Source: CAWBRT01 sp963791145
Lineage (GTDB): Bacteria > Acidobacteriota > Terriglobia > Terriglobales > Acidobacteriaceae
Direction of reading: 5' to 3'
Length of the DNA stretch: 64,000 nucleotides
NCBI GenBank assembly: GCA_963791145.1
Contig: CAWBRT010000027.1
Span: forward strand, 269,956-333,955
The translations under genes were made by a program, and so were the position numbers. This document shows, one piece after another, positions 8,002 to 18,326 of this stretch. The notes beneath the pieces are model-generated. The model did no database searches. It saw nothing but the letters and a program-made list of their open reading frames with translations, and had not been told where the DNA came from. Position 1 is the first letter of the stretch; every line of letters begins with the position of its first letter.

Positions 8002-9680
8002 TCTGCCAATGCGCGGTGGACCAGGTGGATGGCAATCGCCCCCTCTCCCACCGCCGACGCGACGCGTTTCACGTTACCCGAGCGAACATCGCCGACCGCA
8101 AATACGCCAGGAAGACTGGTTTCCAGCATCTGCGGGGAACGGGAGAGAGGCCATGAGTAAGGTGGAATCCGCCCTGTCGACGCATCCAGATCTCGGCCTG
8201 TGAGGATGAACCCTTTGTCATCGAGGGCGACACAGCCGCGCAGCCACTCGCTTCGAGGCGACGCCCCCGCCATAATGAACACGTGGCGGATATCGCGGGT
8301 TGAAGTTTCAGCCGTCACCCGATCGCGCCAGGTGACGCGCTGCAGTTGGGTGTCACCTTCCAGTCCGGCGATCTCCGTCTTGAAGTGCAGCTCGATGGCG
8401 GGATTGTCAGCAATCCGTTGAATCAGGTAACGCGACATCGTCTCTGACAACGTTCCAGAGCGCACCAACATGTGTACCTTGCGGGATGTCTGTGAAAGGA
8501 ACACCGCAGCTTGTCCGGCAGAATTCCCTCCGCCCACTACGATGACGTCTTCGTTTTCGCATAACTGCGATTCCATACGCGTGGCGGCGTAGAAGATTCC
8601 CTGACCCTCGAACCTTTTCAGGTTGGCGATCGGCGGCTTGTTGTATTGGGCTCCCGTTGAAATGACAATCGCATGCGCGGCTAGCACGTTGCCGCTGTCC
8701 AGGACCACCTCGTAGGGACGGCGCTTGCAGTTCAGCTGAACAACCTTGTGCGCCACCATCATCTTCGCGCCAAACTTCTGGGCTTGCGCGATCGCGCGCG
8801 CCGCCAACTCCTGTCCGGAAATTCCGGTCGGGAAAGCCGAGATAATTCTCTATTTTGGAGCTCGATCCAGCCTGCCCGCCGGGAGCCTCAATCTCCACCA
8901 CCAAAGCATCCAGACCTTCCGACGCCGCATAAACAGCCGCGGCAAGGCCGGACGGTCCCGCGCCTACGATAATCGACGTCGCGCACTTGAGACAGATCAA
9001 TGCTTAGGTTGAATCCCAGGCAATCTGCCAGTTCCTGCGTTGAAGGGTTGCGTAACACGGTCCGGCCATTGCAAATGACCACGGGAATTTCCCCGGTTTT
9101 GACTTCAAAACGGTCGAGCAGTTCCTGCGATGTCTTGTCCGTGTCCAGATCGACGTAGGTGTAGGGATAGGCATTGCGGGCAAGAAACTCGCGTATGCGC
9201 AGCGTGTTGGCGCAGTGGCGCGAACCCATCAGGATGACATTGCCTTTCCCGCCGCGAATGAGAGCGATTCGGCGCAGTATGAATGCCCGCATGAAGATCT
9301 CGCCCAACTCAGCGTCTCTTGCCACCAACGACCGCAAGCCCGCCGCACTGATCTCCAGAAACTCACCGGCCTGCGTAACCCGGCCGCGCACCAGGCAGCG
9401 CTGCCCGGAAATCATCGTCATCTCGCCGGTGAATTCGCCGGGACCGTGGGTTCGCTATCGGGCGCTCGCCGGCAAGGTCGGGCTGCACGATCTCCATGCC
9501 TCCGGAAAGCAGAACGAAAAACGGGACCTCCGTATCGTCGGGTTGAAACAAGATCTCGCCCGGCTCAACCTTTCGCAGCTTACTCCCGAGACGCAGGCGA
9601 CTTATTTGAGCCGCGGTTAATACTGGGAAAGCCTGGGTGCTGGCATCGAGCGCGCTAGGTGTGGTGGTCCAGGAAGACAT
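7995..9680 (-). pseudogene. CRP-domain thioredoxin-reductase-like flavoprotein, three frameshifts
   Basis: Joined across shifts near 9448, 8995 and 8835, the frames give a protein of about 560 residues. It has an N-terminal cyclic-nucleotide-binding domain (KVEPGEILFQPDD...PFFVLLSG), a thioredoxin-like linker (SRHCANTLRIREFLARN..YTYVDLD) and an FAD/NAD(P) oxidoreductase domain. The last shows IIVGAGPSGLAAAVYAASEG, VIVVGGGNSAGQAA and FAVGDVRSGNVKRVASAVGEG. The CxxC pair of true thioredoxin reductases is not visible, as is usual in this fused family. The shift at 8835 is cured by removing one G, that at 9448 by removing one A. The role would be redox signalling or disulfide handling; as read the gene is broken. 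Confidence 0.8.
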
Positions 9681-9850
9681 TGGTTTTCCAATCAGCTCGA
9701 ATCGACGTATCGTAATTACTAGATGAGTTGCGTTAGCATTTGGCTGCAACAGGCAACAGCTGCTGCGCTTCGTCAATGTCACAAGAACGGTTGCCCTGCC
9801 TTGCTCACTCCGAGTGCCGGGCAGGCTCTGCTCTTCGCCGCAACGCTGGA

Positions 9851-10369
9851 CTACTGTTCCCATCCCCCACCGAGGCTCTTGTAGACCTGTACGAATGCCA
9901 GCGGCTCGTCAAGTTGAGCTTGTACCAGTCCCAATTCGGCGGAAAAGTAATTGGTGTCGTTGGTGAGGGCCGACTCAAGATAGCTTGCGGCTCCGCCCTT
10001 GTATCGCATCTGGGAGAGTCTCGTTGCATCATGGGCGGACTCGACCAGGAGCTGTTGCTGCTCGCGAAATTCCCGGGTCTTGCGATAGGCAATCAGAGCA
10101 TCAGCAACATCGCCTGTTGCCGCGATGCGCACATCATAATTCTGTTGCAGCGCGGTCCTGATCAGCTCCTTTAATTTTTCGTCCTGAAAGACCTCCCGCC
10201 ATTTCTCATCAGCGAGCGATCTGACGTCTCTCGCGGATGCTTCTTCTGGCGTCATTCCGCGGTAGACAGCGGGCGTATCGACTTTCGGCCGCTTGTAATT
10301 CGGCCCCACCATACAGCCACACAGGAAGGCAATGACCAAAGAAAGAACGCCGAGTTTCATCTTAGTCAT
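9851..10369 (-). pseudogene. Outer-membrane efflux lipoprotein (NodT/OprM type) with large in-frame deletion
   Basis: 172 residues against about 460-500 for the family. The N-terminus is normal: signal and lipobox FLCGC, then MVGPNYKRPKVDTP and WREVFQDEKLKELI. After about residue 85 it jumps to the family's C-terminus (GDVADALIAYRKTREF...MRYKGGAASYLE, ending VYKSLGGGWEQ). Roughly 300 central residues are gone, which removes most of the periplasmic barrel, yet the frame is kept. AAGGAG lies before the ATG and the start is 5 nt after the pump gene. The product cannot form a normal exit duct. Confidence 0.8.
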
Positions 10370-10373
10370 CTCC

Positions 10374-11775
10374 TTAGTTTTCTGTTCCTGTTCGTGGGTT
10401 ATCTGTTTCTGTTTGAGGATTCTGCGAAGGAAAAGACAACGTACCCGTGGGAATTTCTTTCATGCTCCTGGATTTTGAGATCTTCTCGACCAGGCAAAAC
10501 AGCGGTGGAACAAAGAAAATGCCGAGCGCACTGGCTGCCAGCATCCCGCCGATAACGGTGGTGCCCATGATCTGCCGTGCCAAAGAGAGAAACTGTGTTC
10601 ACGGAAAAACCGAACAGAGGAAAGAAGGTAAATGTTCCGATCAGGGAGACGGGCACGGCCAGTAGCGGAATCAAGGTTGCGCGCCATCCCTGCAGCAATA
10701 GATAAACCACCAGGATGACCAGGACGATCGCAAGACCGAGTGTAATGACAATCTCCCGGATGCCTTCGACGACCGACAGCGTGGTGTCAAGAGAAATGGC
10801 GTAATCCACGTCCGGAGGGAAGCGGCTCTTCACTTCCGCCATCAGTTTCTTAACCCCCGCAGCGGCTTCCACGGCGTTTGAACCAGGCAACTGATAGACG
10901 GCCAGGATAGCGCTTGGCTTTCCATTCCAGCGTCCCAACACTGAGTAGTCCTGTGCTCCCAGTTCAACCCGGGAGACGTCCTTCACGCGGACGATACCGC
11001 CCTCCGCCGACTCACGAACCACGATCTCTCCGAATTCCTCCGGTGAGACCAGCCGGCCCTGCGCGCGAACTGCATACGCGAACTGCTGGCCTGGGGGAAC
11101 CGGTTCACCGCCCACTTGTCCGGCAGGGTTGACCGTATTTTGCGACTGCACTGCATTTACGATCTCCGTGACCGTGATGCCCAACTTGGCCAGTTGGTCC
11201 GGCTTGACCCACAGCCGCATGGCGTACTGGCCTGCTCCGAACACTTGAACCTGACCCACTCCCGGAGAGCGAGTTACTGAATCAACCAAGTTGATATACG
11301 CGTAATTGGCCAGAAACTTTGCGTCGTAGGTGCCCTTCGGCGAATACACCGCTACCAGCATGAGGGGAGCGGTGACAGATTTCCGTACGGTGATCCCGTA
11401 ATTCGTAACGTCGGTGGGAAGCTGAGATGCTGCTTGCGTTTCCCTGGATTGAGCGAGGATCAGGTCGGTGTTGGGATCGGTTTTCACGTCGAAATCTACG
11501 ACGAGAGTGGTTTGCGAGTTTCCCGTCGCATTCACCGAGTACATGTAGTTCATGTTGTCCACTCCGCTCATTTGCTGCTCGATGGGAGTGGCAACCGCCT
11601 GTTCCAGGGTCTGCGCATCCGCTCCTACGTAGGTCGCCAGTACCTGGATTTCCGGTGGAGCAATGTTGGGAAATTGGGAGACGGGGAGGCCGATAACCGT
11701 CACCGTCCCCACGATGACGGTAATGATCGCTATCACCATGGCGACGATTGGACGGTTGATAAAGAACTTGGACAT
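10374..11775 (-). pseudogene. RND multidrug pump (HAE1/AcrB type) with about 590-residue internal deletion
   Basis: The N-terminal third is clean: MSKFFINRPIVAMVIAIITV, the pore-domain repeats PN1/PN2, and TM2-TM3 up to FGFSVNTVSLFG (about residue 397). It then breaks directly into the C-terminal end in another frame (ARQIMGTTVIGGMLAASALGIFFVPPLF). The TM4 proton-relay aspartates and the second pore repeat are missing. A normal pump is about 1040 residues. The junction near 10585 reads as one clean deletion. The gene is between the fusion protein and outer-membrane genes of the same operon, all damaged. Confidence 0.85.
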
Positions 11776-11778
11776 GGC

Positions 11779-12630
11779 TCAGTTGCCTTCTGCCGAAGCG
11801 GTTACCAGAGTGGGGTTAACTTGCATGCCGTCTCTGGCTTTTTGCACGCCTTCCACCACGACCCGTTCCCCTGGCTTAAGACCTTCGTCAACAATCCACA
11901 TTGCGCCCGTCTTTTCTCCAACCTTCACGGTTCTCAGCGCGACTTTGTTCTCGTTTCCGACGACTGCGACCAGATAATTCCCCTGAAGCTCCACGACTGA
12001 CCGTTGCGGAACAAGCAGCGCGCCCTGCCTGACATAGCTCACAAACCGGACGCGGCCGTACTGACCGGGGCGCAGAACGTTGTCCGGATTCGGAAACAAT
12101 CCGGCCAGCCGAATCGCCCCTGTCTGCGGATCAACTTGACGGTCGGCTGCATAGAATTTTCCCTTTCGCGGATAAGTCGATCCGTCGGAAAGGATGAGAT
12201 CCAACTCAAGATGCCTTTCGCTGGCTTCGCGAGCTGCCACAGTCGGGTTGCGCTTTACGAACGCAAGATATTGCTGCTCACTTACAACGAAGTAGGCTTT
12301 GATCGGATCAAGTCGCGAAACGGTCGTGAGGATTGCCTGCGGGCTGACCAGGTTCCCCACCTGGCCGGCGGCGATTCCAGCAACCCCGTCGACCAGCGAG
12401 CGAACGTTTGTGAACTCCAGATTCAGTTGAGCCTGTTCAATAGCTGCTCTAGCGGCCTCGACGCTGGCTTTGGCCGCTAAATTGGCTTGTACGTCATTGT
12501 CGAGTTGGCTCTGCGCAATCGCTCGCTCTTTCGCCAGCGGAGTGTCGCGGTGCACATCCAGCTTCGTCTTGCCAAGCTGCGCTTCAGCTTGCGCGAGCTG
12601 CGCCTTTGCCTGATCGTTTGGATTAAGGCG
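11779..12630 (-). pseudogene. RND membrane-fusion protein lacking its N-terminus
   Basis: The C-terminal 258 residues or so are a normal HlyD/AcrA-type adaptor: coiled-coil hairpin tail (AQSQLDNDVQANLAAKASVEAARAAIEQAQLNLE), lipoyl return strand, beta-barrel (GKFYAADRQVDPQTGAIRLAGLFPNP) and membrane-proximal domain. The homology continues upstream in another frame (NPNDQAKAQLAQAEAQLGKTKLDV) and stops near 12630. Signal peptide and first lipoyl half, about 100 residues, are absent. The pump ATG follows its stop by 4 nt. Confidence 0.75.
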
Positions 12631-12833
12631 AACGCATAGGAGAAGAAGATGGCAGGACCAAACGATGGGATCCGTAGCAACGACGCCCGCGATGCGAGCA
12701 CAGCGCTTCTCGTCATCCCTACATCATTTCCGAGAGAGGCAAAATTTGGAATCGCTTGAAGACCGCTGCAGAAGCAAATAATTGCATTCCACACCTGTTG
12801 CAAGTCCTGAATCGCAAGAACATCGTCGATCTT

Positions 12834-13826
12834 TCAGTGCCTGGGCGTCGATCGATTTGCTGCAGCTTCGGGATTTAAGCAATTCGGCGGTACTTGCCCG
12901 GCCAGCGCGGCATAGATGTTCTTGGCACAGAGCACCCCCATTTCTACCCGGGTTTCCAGGGTCTGCGTTCCGAGATGGGGCATCAGCACGACGTTCGGCA
13001 AATCCGCCAACCCCGGCTCTAGAGTGGGCTCTCTTTCGTAGACGTCTAGACCAGCCCCCCTGATGACTCCCGCCTGAAGCGCCTTGACTAATGCTTTCTC
13101 GTCGACAATCGGGCCGCGGGCGGCGTTAACCAGTATGGCAGTCTTTTTCATGAGGTTCAGCGCAACTTCATCGATCAGATGCCTGGTTGTGGGAAGCAGT
13201 GGGGTATGAATCGAAATAAAGTCAGCCGTTTTCAGCAAGGTCTGTTTATCGACAAAGACGCCACCCGTTGCCGCCTCGAAAGCCTGGCTCGGCTGGACAT
13301 CAGTGTAAATTACCTTCATATCGAACCCTCGAGCCCGTTTGCCAACAGCCAAGCCGATGCGGCCGCCACCAAAGATGCCCAAGGTTTTCCCGCAGACTTG
13401 AGCGCCCATCAGAATGATCGGCCCCCAGCCCTTGTCCCCCGAGCGGACAAATTTGTCAGATTCGACTACGCGCCTTGCCGTGGCCAGCAGCAAAGCCCAG
13501 GTAAGATCCGCTGTCGCCCCGGTAACAACATCCGGTGTATTGGTGACGTAGATTCCATTCTTTGTCGCCGCCTCCACATCTATGTTGTTATAGCCGACAC
13601 CATAGTTCGCTAGAATTCTGCACTGGTCTTTTACAGCACGGCATATTTCGTCGTCGATTCTCGTGGCAACCACCAGAATTGCATCGCGGGTCTTGAGCTT
13701 TTCTAATAGCTCTACTCTAGGCAGTGGCCGAGGGTCGCCATGCATTTCCGCGTCATACTGTTCTTTGAAGAGACTGAGGACTTCGAGGGGCAGCGTACTG
13801 GTTATATAAACACTTTGCTTCGCCAT
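12834..13826 (-). CDS. D-isomer-specific 2-hydroxyacid dehydrogenase, glyoxylate-reductase type
   Basis: 330 residues from the ATG at 13826 (MAKQSVYITS); an upstream extension of 22 residues is not family-like. The NAD(P) motif is GGGRIG (153-158) after TLGIF. The catalytic triad is R237 (NAARGPIVDE), E266 (DVYEREP) and H284 (MPHLGTQ). The enzyme reduces glyoxylate, hydroxypyruvate or a related 2-ketoacid. The lone position between a broken efflux operon and the divergent HELFH protein gives no operon partner, but a role in sugar-acid catabolism with the nearby alcohol dehydrogenase and MmgE/PrpD genes is plausible. Confidence 0.88.
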   Translation of the reverse strand: MAKQSVYITSTLPLEVLSLFKEQYDAEMHGDPRPLPRVELLEKLKTRDAILVVATRIDDEICRAVKDQCRILANYGVGYNNIDVEAATKNGIYVTNTPDVVTGATADLTWALLLATARRVVESDKFVRSGDKGWGPIILMGAQVCGKTLGIFGGGRIGLAVGKRARGFDMKVIYTDVQPSQAFEAATGGVFVDKQTLLKTADFISIHTPLLPTTRHLIDEVALNLMKKTAILVNAARGPIVDEKALVKALQAGVIRGAGLDVYEREPTLEPGLADLPNVVLMPHLGTQTLETRVEMGVLCAKNIYAALAGQVPPNCLNPEAAANRSTPRH

Positions 13827-14318
13827 CTTGAGAACTCTTTCACCAGGTCGCGAGTTGCCGGCGCCCTGCAATGCGGTACAACTTCCGCCCAACAGTTAAA
13901 TGAACGCTATGCCGCAACGCTGCCTAGCGAAATCGCGAGACGCTTGGGAATAAAGATCGTGGCAGGCGAGCCCGCCACTGCCAGGCTGGTTTTGTCGACG
14001 TATGATCCGGGCGCGGCTGCCATCACCCTCAATCGCGGCTTGATCGCGAAGCTGAAACAATGCCTGGCAGAGGAGCTTCTGTTGCCGCCCTTCGATCCGG
14101 AAGAGCTTGCGGTCGCGCATGAGCTATTTCACGTCCTGGAAGCCGGGGATGCCGCAATTTTTACGCGCTGCTTCAAGATAACGCTTTGGCGTCTCGGCCC
14201 GCTGCAATATCGTTCGACTGTCCTGGCGGCCAGCGAGATAGCCGCGACCACCTGCGCCAAAGCACTTTGCCGTCTCGGTTTTAACCCGATCCTGCTAGAA
14301 CCCCTGATTTTGCGCTAA
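13740..14318 (+). CDS. Hypothetical protein with HExxH-like metallopeptidase motif
   Basis: An unrecognised protein whose central part carries AVAHELFHVLEAGD, a zincin-type HExxH motif (HELFH), followed by an alanine-rich helix with Cys pairs. The frame is open from 13740, but the first 29 codons or so overlap the divergent dehydrogenase start at 13826. The true start is therefore probably downstream, near 13830-13900, possibly a non-ATG codon. The body is SAQQLNERYAATLPSEIARR and onwards, about 140-150 residues. A metal-dependent peptidase is inferred from one motif only. Confidence 0.5.
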   Translation: MHFRVILFFEETEDFEGQRTGYINTLLRHLENSFTRSRVAGALQCGTTSAQQLNERYAATLPSEIARRLGIKIVAGEPATARLVLSTYDPGAAAITLNRGLIAKLKQCLAEELLLPPFDPEELAVAHELFHVLEAGDAAIFTRCFKITLWRLGPLQYRSTVLAASEIAATTCAKALCRLGFNPILLEPLILR

Positions 14319-14553
14319 ACTGGCGCGGAAAGCGCGCAGGACTGGTTTGCCCGGCTGACGCTACCCTCCGAATCCCGCGCAAGACTCTTTTCCCGCGGAT
14401 GATCGACTACGCCAAATCGGCTAATTCAGCCTAAGCAGTTTCGTTGGCGCACACTCTGTAGCGTAATTCATAACCACGTCAGAAGCAGACGCTTCGCCTG
14501 GAAACCGCTCCATTCGCGACCACGCGATGTTCTGCGTAGCACACCCGTCCCAT

Positions 14554-15549
14554 TCAGTTCATTCGCACCAGGATCTTGACCGCAGAGCTGGTCTGCAGAG
14601 CCGCGGCGTAGGCTTCCGGCGCCTCGTCCAGCGGACGCACCATGGAGATCAGCGGGCCGACATCGACCTTTCCGGATGCCATCACTTCGATCGCGTGCTC
14701 CATGTCCTTGCCCACGTACATACCGCTGCCCTGAATACGCATTTCAAAGCGCTGCATCCTCGGCATGGGCACGGAAACCGGGCCGGGCGACACTCCGATC
14801 ACTACAACGCAGCCGCCGGACAACGTGCTCCCGCTGGCTACGTCGAAGGTATGCTGTCCGCCGACGCACTCGAAAGAGGCGCTATAGCGTGGCGTAACCT
14901 GCACCTGATCCGGCGAAAAAACCTCCGCTGCGCCCAAACGTTTGGCCAAATCGCGCTTGCGGGCAATCGGCTCGATCAAGCTCACGCGTCCGGCGCCCCG
15001 CGCGCGCAGGGCGAGCAGGACACAAAGCCCGATCGTGCCGCCGCCGATCACCAGCACATCTTCCAGGTCGTCATACAGGGCAGCCGCATGAACGCCCACC
15101 GTCAGAGGCTCCAGCAGGCAAGCTTTCTCCAAAGACAGTTCTTTCGGAAGGCGGTACAAATGCGAGGCGGCTATCACGACCCGGGTCTGGGCCACTCCGG
15201 GCAAACGATAGCCTGTCACCCGGTTGGATTCGCAGGTATTGAACGCCCCTCTCCGGCAGCTCCGGCAGGTGCCGCAGGTGAACAACGGATTGAGCACAAC
15301 GTGATCACCGGGAGCGACGTTCGTAACCTCCGGACCAATATTCTTCACCACGGCCACCATCTCATGGCCGGTGATCACCGGAGGCTTGAAGAATGGATGC
15401 TTACCGTGCAACAGATGAAGATCGCTCGCACAGATGCCGACGTAGGCCGGAGCCAGCAGCGCTTCGCCCGGCCCAGGCTCTCGCGGCTCTTCCACAGTGC
15501 GCACGACAACTGTATCGAGAGCCTCAAAATAAATCTGCCTGACTTCCAT
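14554..15549 (-). CDS. Zinc-dependent medium-chain alcohol/polyol dehydrogenase
   Basis: 331 residues of the sorbitol/threonine dehydrogenase group. Catalytic zinc ligands are C40 (GICASD), H62 and E63 (GHEM); the structural zinc site is C92, C95, C98 and C106 (TCGTCRSCRRGAFNTC). The Rossmann motif is VLVIGGGTIGLCVLLAL. It oxidises a secondary alcohol of a polyol or sugar acid with NAD(P). It is transcribed away from the MmgE/PrpD gene with about 540 bp between them. Confidence 0.88.
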   Translation of the reverse strand: MEVRQIYFEALDTVVVRTVEEPREPGPGEALLAPAYVGICASDLHLLHGKHPFFKPPVITGHEMVAVVKNIGPEVTNVAPGDHVVLNPLFTCGTCRSCRRGAFNTCESNRVTGYRLPGVAQTRVVIAASHLYRLPKELSLEKACLLEPLTVGVHAAALYDDLEDVLVIGGGTIGLCVLLALRARGAGRVSLIEPIARKRDLAKRLGAAEVFSPDQVQVTPRYSASFECVGGQHTFDVASGSTLSGGCVVVIGVSPGPVSVPMPRMQRFEMRIQGSGMYVGKDMEHAIEVMASGKVDVGPLISMVRPLDEAPEAYAAALQTSSAVKILVRMN

Positions 15550-16091
15550 TGCTCCCCTTCGCAGTCATTCAAGCGAGATAGTTGTTTCGACGACCACTGG
15601 CAGAGTTTCTTATACCAGATATTCTGCTCAACGGTTTTGCATCTTCAACATGAGGTAATCCTTAGCTGTCATAATGGGCCGGCTTTCGACCACTCTTCAA
15701 CTGACAACAGCCTTGGCGCTCATTGAGCGCTGGTGTGCACGGCTTCGGAATCGGATTGGTAATGTGAAACGCCCTTGGCGACATCGAAGCATTTGGCTCC
15801 CAACTGGTCGGCGCAACAAACCTGAAGTTGCCCACAAACGCGTTTGGGGGAAAGTTCGGGTCGATCGCTCGCGCGAGGCCTGCCCCTGGGCAACCCTGCC
15901 GTATAACGTCCGCTGCGCGAAGACACCCGACCCGATTCCGGGTGAAGCATAGCACAGACAGGCAGGCGGTTCTGATCTTCCTTGCAACGTCGGGAACCTG
16001 TGGCGCGCGATATTTTGGTTGTCAGAAATGCTAAAAGTAAATTCCGCTTCAGGAGTAGGATGTTGGATAGTTTTGGTATTGGGAGGGGGTC
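15550..16091. other. Divergent intergenic region, no convincing gene
   Basis: Space between the divergent alcohol dehydrogenase and MmgE/PrpD genes. Short frames exist on both strands but none looks like a protein family. Both promoters should lie here. GGGAGGGGG just before 16092 is a strong ribosome-binding site. Confidence 0.4.
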
Positions 16092-17570
16092 ATGATGAAA
16101 CTTCTTCGCCGGCAATTTCTCCATCTGGCAGCGGGCGTCGCAGGCGCGGCAGCATTTCCGGTGATTGCACAGGATAGGGCCGAACGACCTTCTTCCGCCG
16201 CGGGAAGCGGTCAGACTTCGCTCGCCGAAACTCTTGCGCGCTATGCGGCCACGCTGAAGTACGAGAATCTGCCGGAGGATGTCGTGCGCATCGCCAAGCG
16301 TACGATCCTTGACACACTCGGCTGCGCGTTCGGCGGCTACACGGCGGGACCGAGCAAGATTGCGATCAAGCTCGCGAGCGAGGTCAGCTCAAAGCAGGGC
16401 GCTACAATCCTGATCAGCGGCATCAGGACGAGCCCCGACCTCGCGGTTTTCGCCAACGGCGTGATGATTCGATATTTGGATTTCAACGACGCCTTCGTCA
16501 GCCTAACTCATGGCGCCGGGCACCCGAGCGATACGATTGCGGCATTACTGACTGCGGCCGAGTTGACCGGGCGCAGTGGCCGCGATCTCATCACCGCCAC
16601 CGTGCTCGCTTACGAGGTCTTCTGCAAGATCGCGGATGTCTTTGACTACCTCGGCAACGGCATCGACCATTCGACCGTCACGGGCATTGCGGCCGTGGTC
16701 GGCGCCGGTCGCCTGATGGGACTGACGGCGGAAGAGATGGTACACGCCATTGGGATTACGGTCGGCGGCAACACGGCGACGCGCCAGGGCCGCTCCGATG
16801 CGCTGTCGAACTGGAAGGCCTTCGCGGCGGCCGATGCCTGCCGCAAGGCAATCTTTTCAGTGCAACTCGCACAGAATGGGATGACGGGCCCAAACAATGT
16901 CTTCGAGGGAAGCTACGGTTTCTTCAAGGTGATGGGCCGCCATCCGGTCGCGCCGCCGCAGCTTGGCGAGCCGTTCGGCATCCGCCGCGCTTTCACCAAA
17001 CGCTTTCCGCTTGGCCAGTTCTCCCAAACCGTCGCGCAAGCCGCCCTGGAAGCACGACCGTTTTTCAAGAGCCCCGACGATATCCAGGAGGTTAACATCC
17101 ACGTTTCGCACTCCGCGATCAAGATCATGGCGGACGGACCGGACAAGTGGCGGCCGCAGACGCACGAAACCGCCGATCACAGCATCCCGTATTCGGCGGG
17201 CCTCGCGCTTATGTATGGCAAGATCGATCCTGCATACTATGAGGAGCCTTATTTGCACGACGCGCGCCTGGTCGACCTCGTGAGCCGCGTCAAATGTCTG
17301 CCGTCGGCTGAAGCCGACAGAACCGAGAACGAGTTCAATCTCTGCGAGCTCGAGGTGGTTCTGAAATCGGGTGCGCGCAAGACCGTACGCGTCGAGTATC
17401 ACCGCGGGCACTTCAAGAACCCGATGACCGATGCCGAAATGGAAGAGAAGTTTCGCCTGATGGCGCAAAAGCACATAAGCGCTAATCGCATAGACAACCT
17501 GCTGCGCCTCCTCTGGGGGATTGAGCGAGAGCCGCAGGTGAGCACCCTCATCGCGGCGACGCGGGTTTGA
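16092..17570 (+). CDS. MmgE/PrpD family protein with Tat-type signal
   Basis: 492 residues. The N-terminus LLRRQFLHLAAGVAGAAAFPVIAQ is a twin-arginine-like signal peptide. The remainder is a full MmgE/PrpD domain (LARYAATLKYENLPEDVVRIAKRTILDTLGCAFGG; DFNDAF...HPSD). Cytoplasmic relatives are 2-methylcitrate dehydratase and other aconitase-unrelated dehydratases or isomerases; an exported version is unusual but known among Acidobacteria and Proteobacteria. Two ATGs in tandem follow the strong site GGGAGGGGG. The substrate is unknown; neighbours suggest a carboxylate taken up by the ACS carrier at 18845. Confidence 0.85.
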   Translation: MMKLLRRQFLHLAAGVAGAAAFPVIAQDRAERPSSAAGSGQTSLAETLARYAATLKYENLPEDVVRIAKRTILDTLGCAFGGYTAGPSKIAIKLASEVSSKQGATILISGIRTSPDLAVFANGVMIRYLDFNDAFVSLTHGAGHPSDTIAALLTAAELTGRSGRDLITATVLAYEVFCKIADVFDYLGNGIDHSTVTGIAAVVGAGRLMGLTAEEMVHAIGITVGGNTATRQGRSDALSNWKAFAAADACRKAIFSVQLAQNGMTGPNNVFEGSYGFFKVMGRHPVAPPQLGEPFGIRRAFTKRFPLGQFSQTVAQAALEARPFFKSPDDIQEVNIHVSHSAIKIMADGPDKWRPQTHETADHSIPYSAGLALMYGKIDPAYYEEPYLHDARLVDLVSRVKCLPSAEADRTENEFNLCELEVVLKSGARKTVRVEYHRGHFKNPMTDAEMEEKFRLMAQKHISANRIDNLLRLLWGIEREPQVSTLIAATRV

Positions 17571-17660
17571 TTACCATCGCCGCCATCCCGCTCGGCAACC
17601 GAGGCACTAGCGACCCCGTGCCGAGCTTCCGCTGAGGGTCATTCGCTCGCCCGGGAGGGG

Positions 17661-18326
17661 GTGAATTTGGAGAATTCGGACAGTAGGGTTTTCAGATTGG
17701 GGGAATTTGCTCGTAACCGTGGCCGGGACCCATTCCAACCCCTGGACCCATGCCCGGCAATCGCGCTCTTCTCGACGGAGCGCGTGCGGCGGACGACCGC
17801 GGGGCAGTTCGCAGCGGCGGCGCTGACGGTCCTCGGCATCGTCCTCAACCGCATTGACGTAGGCGGTGTCGCCCATCTCAGGCCGGAAGGCGCTTTCTAC
17901 CTGCCGTCGTGGACGGAGCTTGCGATTACGCTGGGCGTGGTCTCAGCCGCGGGGTTGGTCTTCCTGTTCATGGTTGAGCGCTTCAATATCTGGGAGCAGC
18001 GGCCTGCCGATCCCAGCGCCGATCCGCTGAAACTTCCCGAGTTCGATCCGGTCGGCAGCACCTGGCTGGGAGTACCCGCAGTAGCAGCCCGCACGACCTT
18101 TTCGCTGGCATTCATCGTGCCTGCAGCACTGGGATTCGCGATGCTGAACGTCCATTCCGAACAGAACCGGGGCGTTGATCCCACGCCCGTTCAGCGGGCG
18201 CGCGGTGGCGACGTTCTGTTCATCGACGGCAACCTGGACGGCTTCGGCGTAGCCTTCTCTGATGTGCCAAACGTATGCCCCTTGATGCTTTGCGATGCGA
18301 GTACCCGTGCCGGCTGTGCGAAATAG
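17661..18326 (+). pseudogene. Fragment of NrfD/HybB-type membrane subunit joined to a cytochrome remnant
   Basis: From about 17775 the frame reads as the C-terminal helices of a HybB/NrfD quinone-interacting subunit (GQFAAAALTVLGIVLNRIDV, FYLPSWTELAITLGVVSAAG, EFDPVGSTWLG). The first two thirds of such a protein are missing. After AMLNV it runs into GGDVLFIDGNLDGFGVAF, which resembles the start of a c-type multihaem cytochrome often encoded next to these subunits, and then loses similarity. No CxxCH motif remains. This is a relic of a respiratory operon, not a functional gene. Confidence 0.6.

Noticed and set aside
15662..15987. Short minus-strand frames upstream of the MmgE/PrpD gene
   Set aside because: Three overlapping frames of similar length with no family likeness; the region is better read as a divergent promoter.
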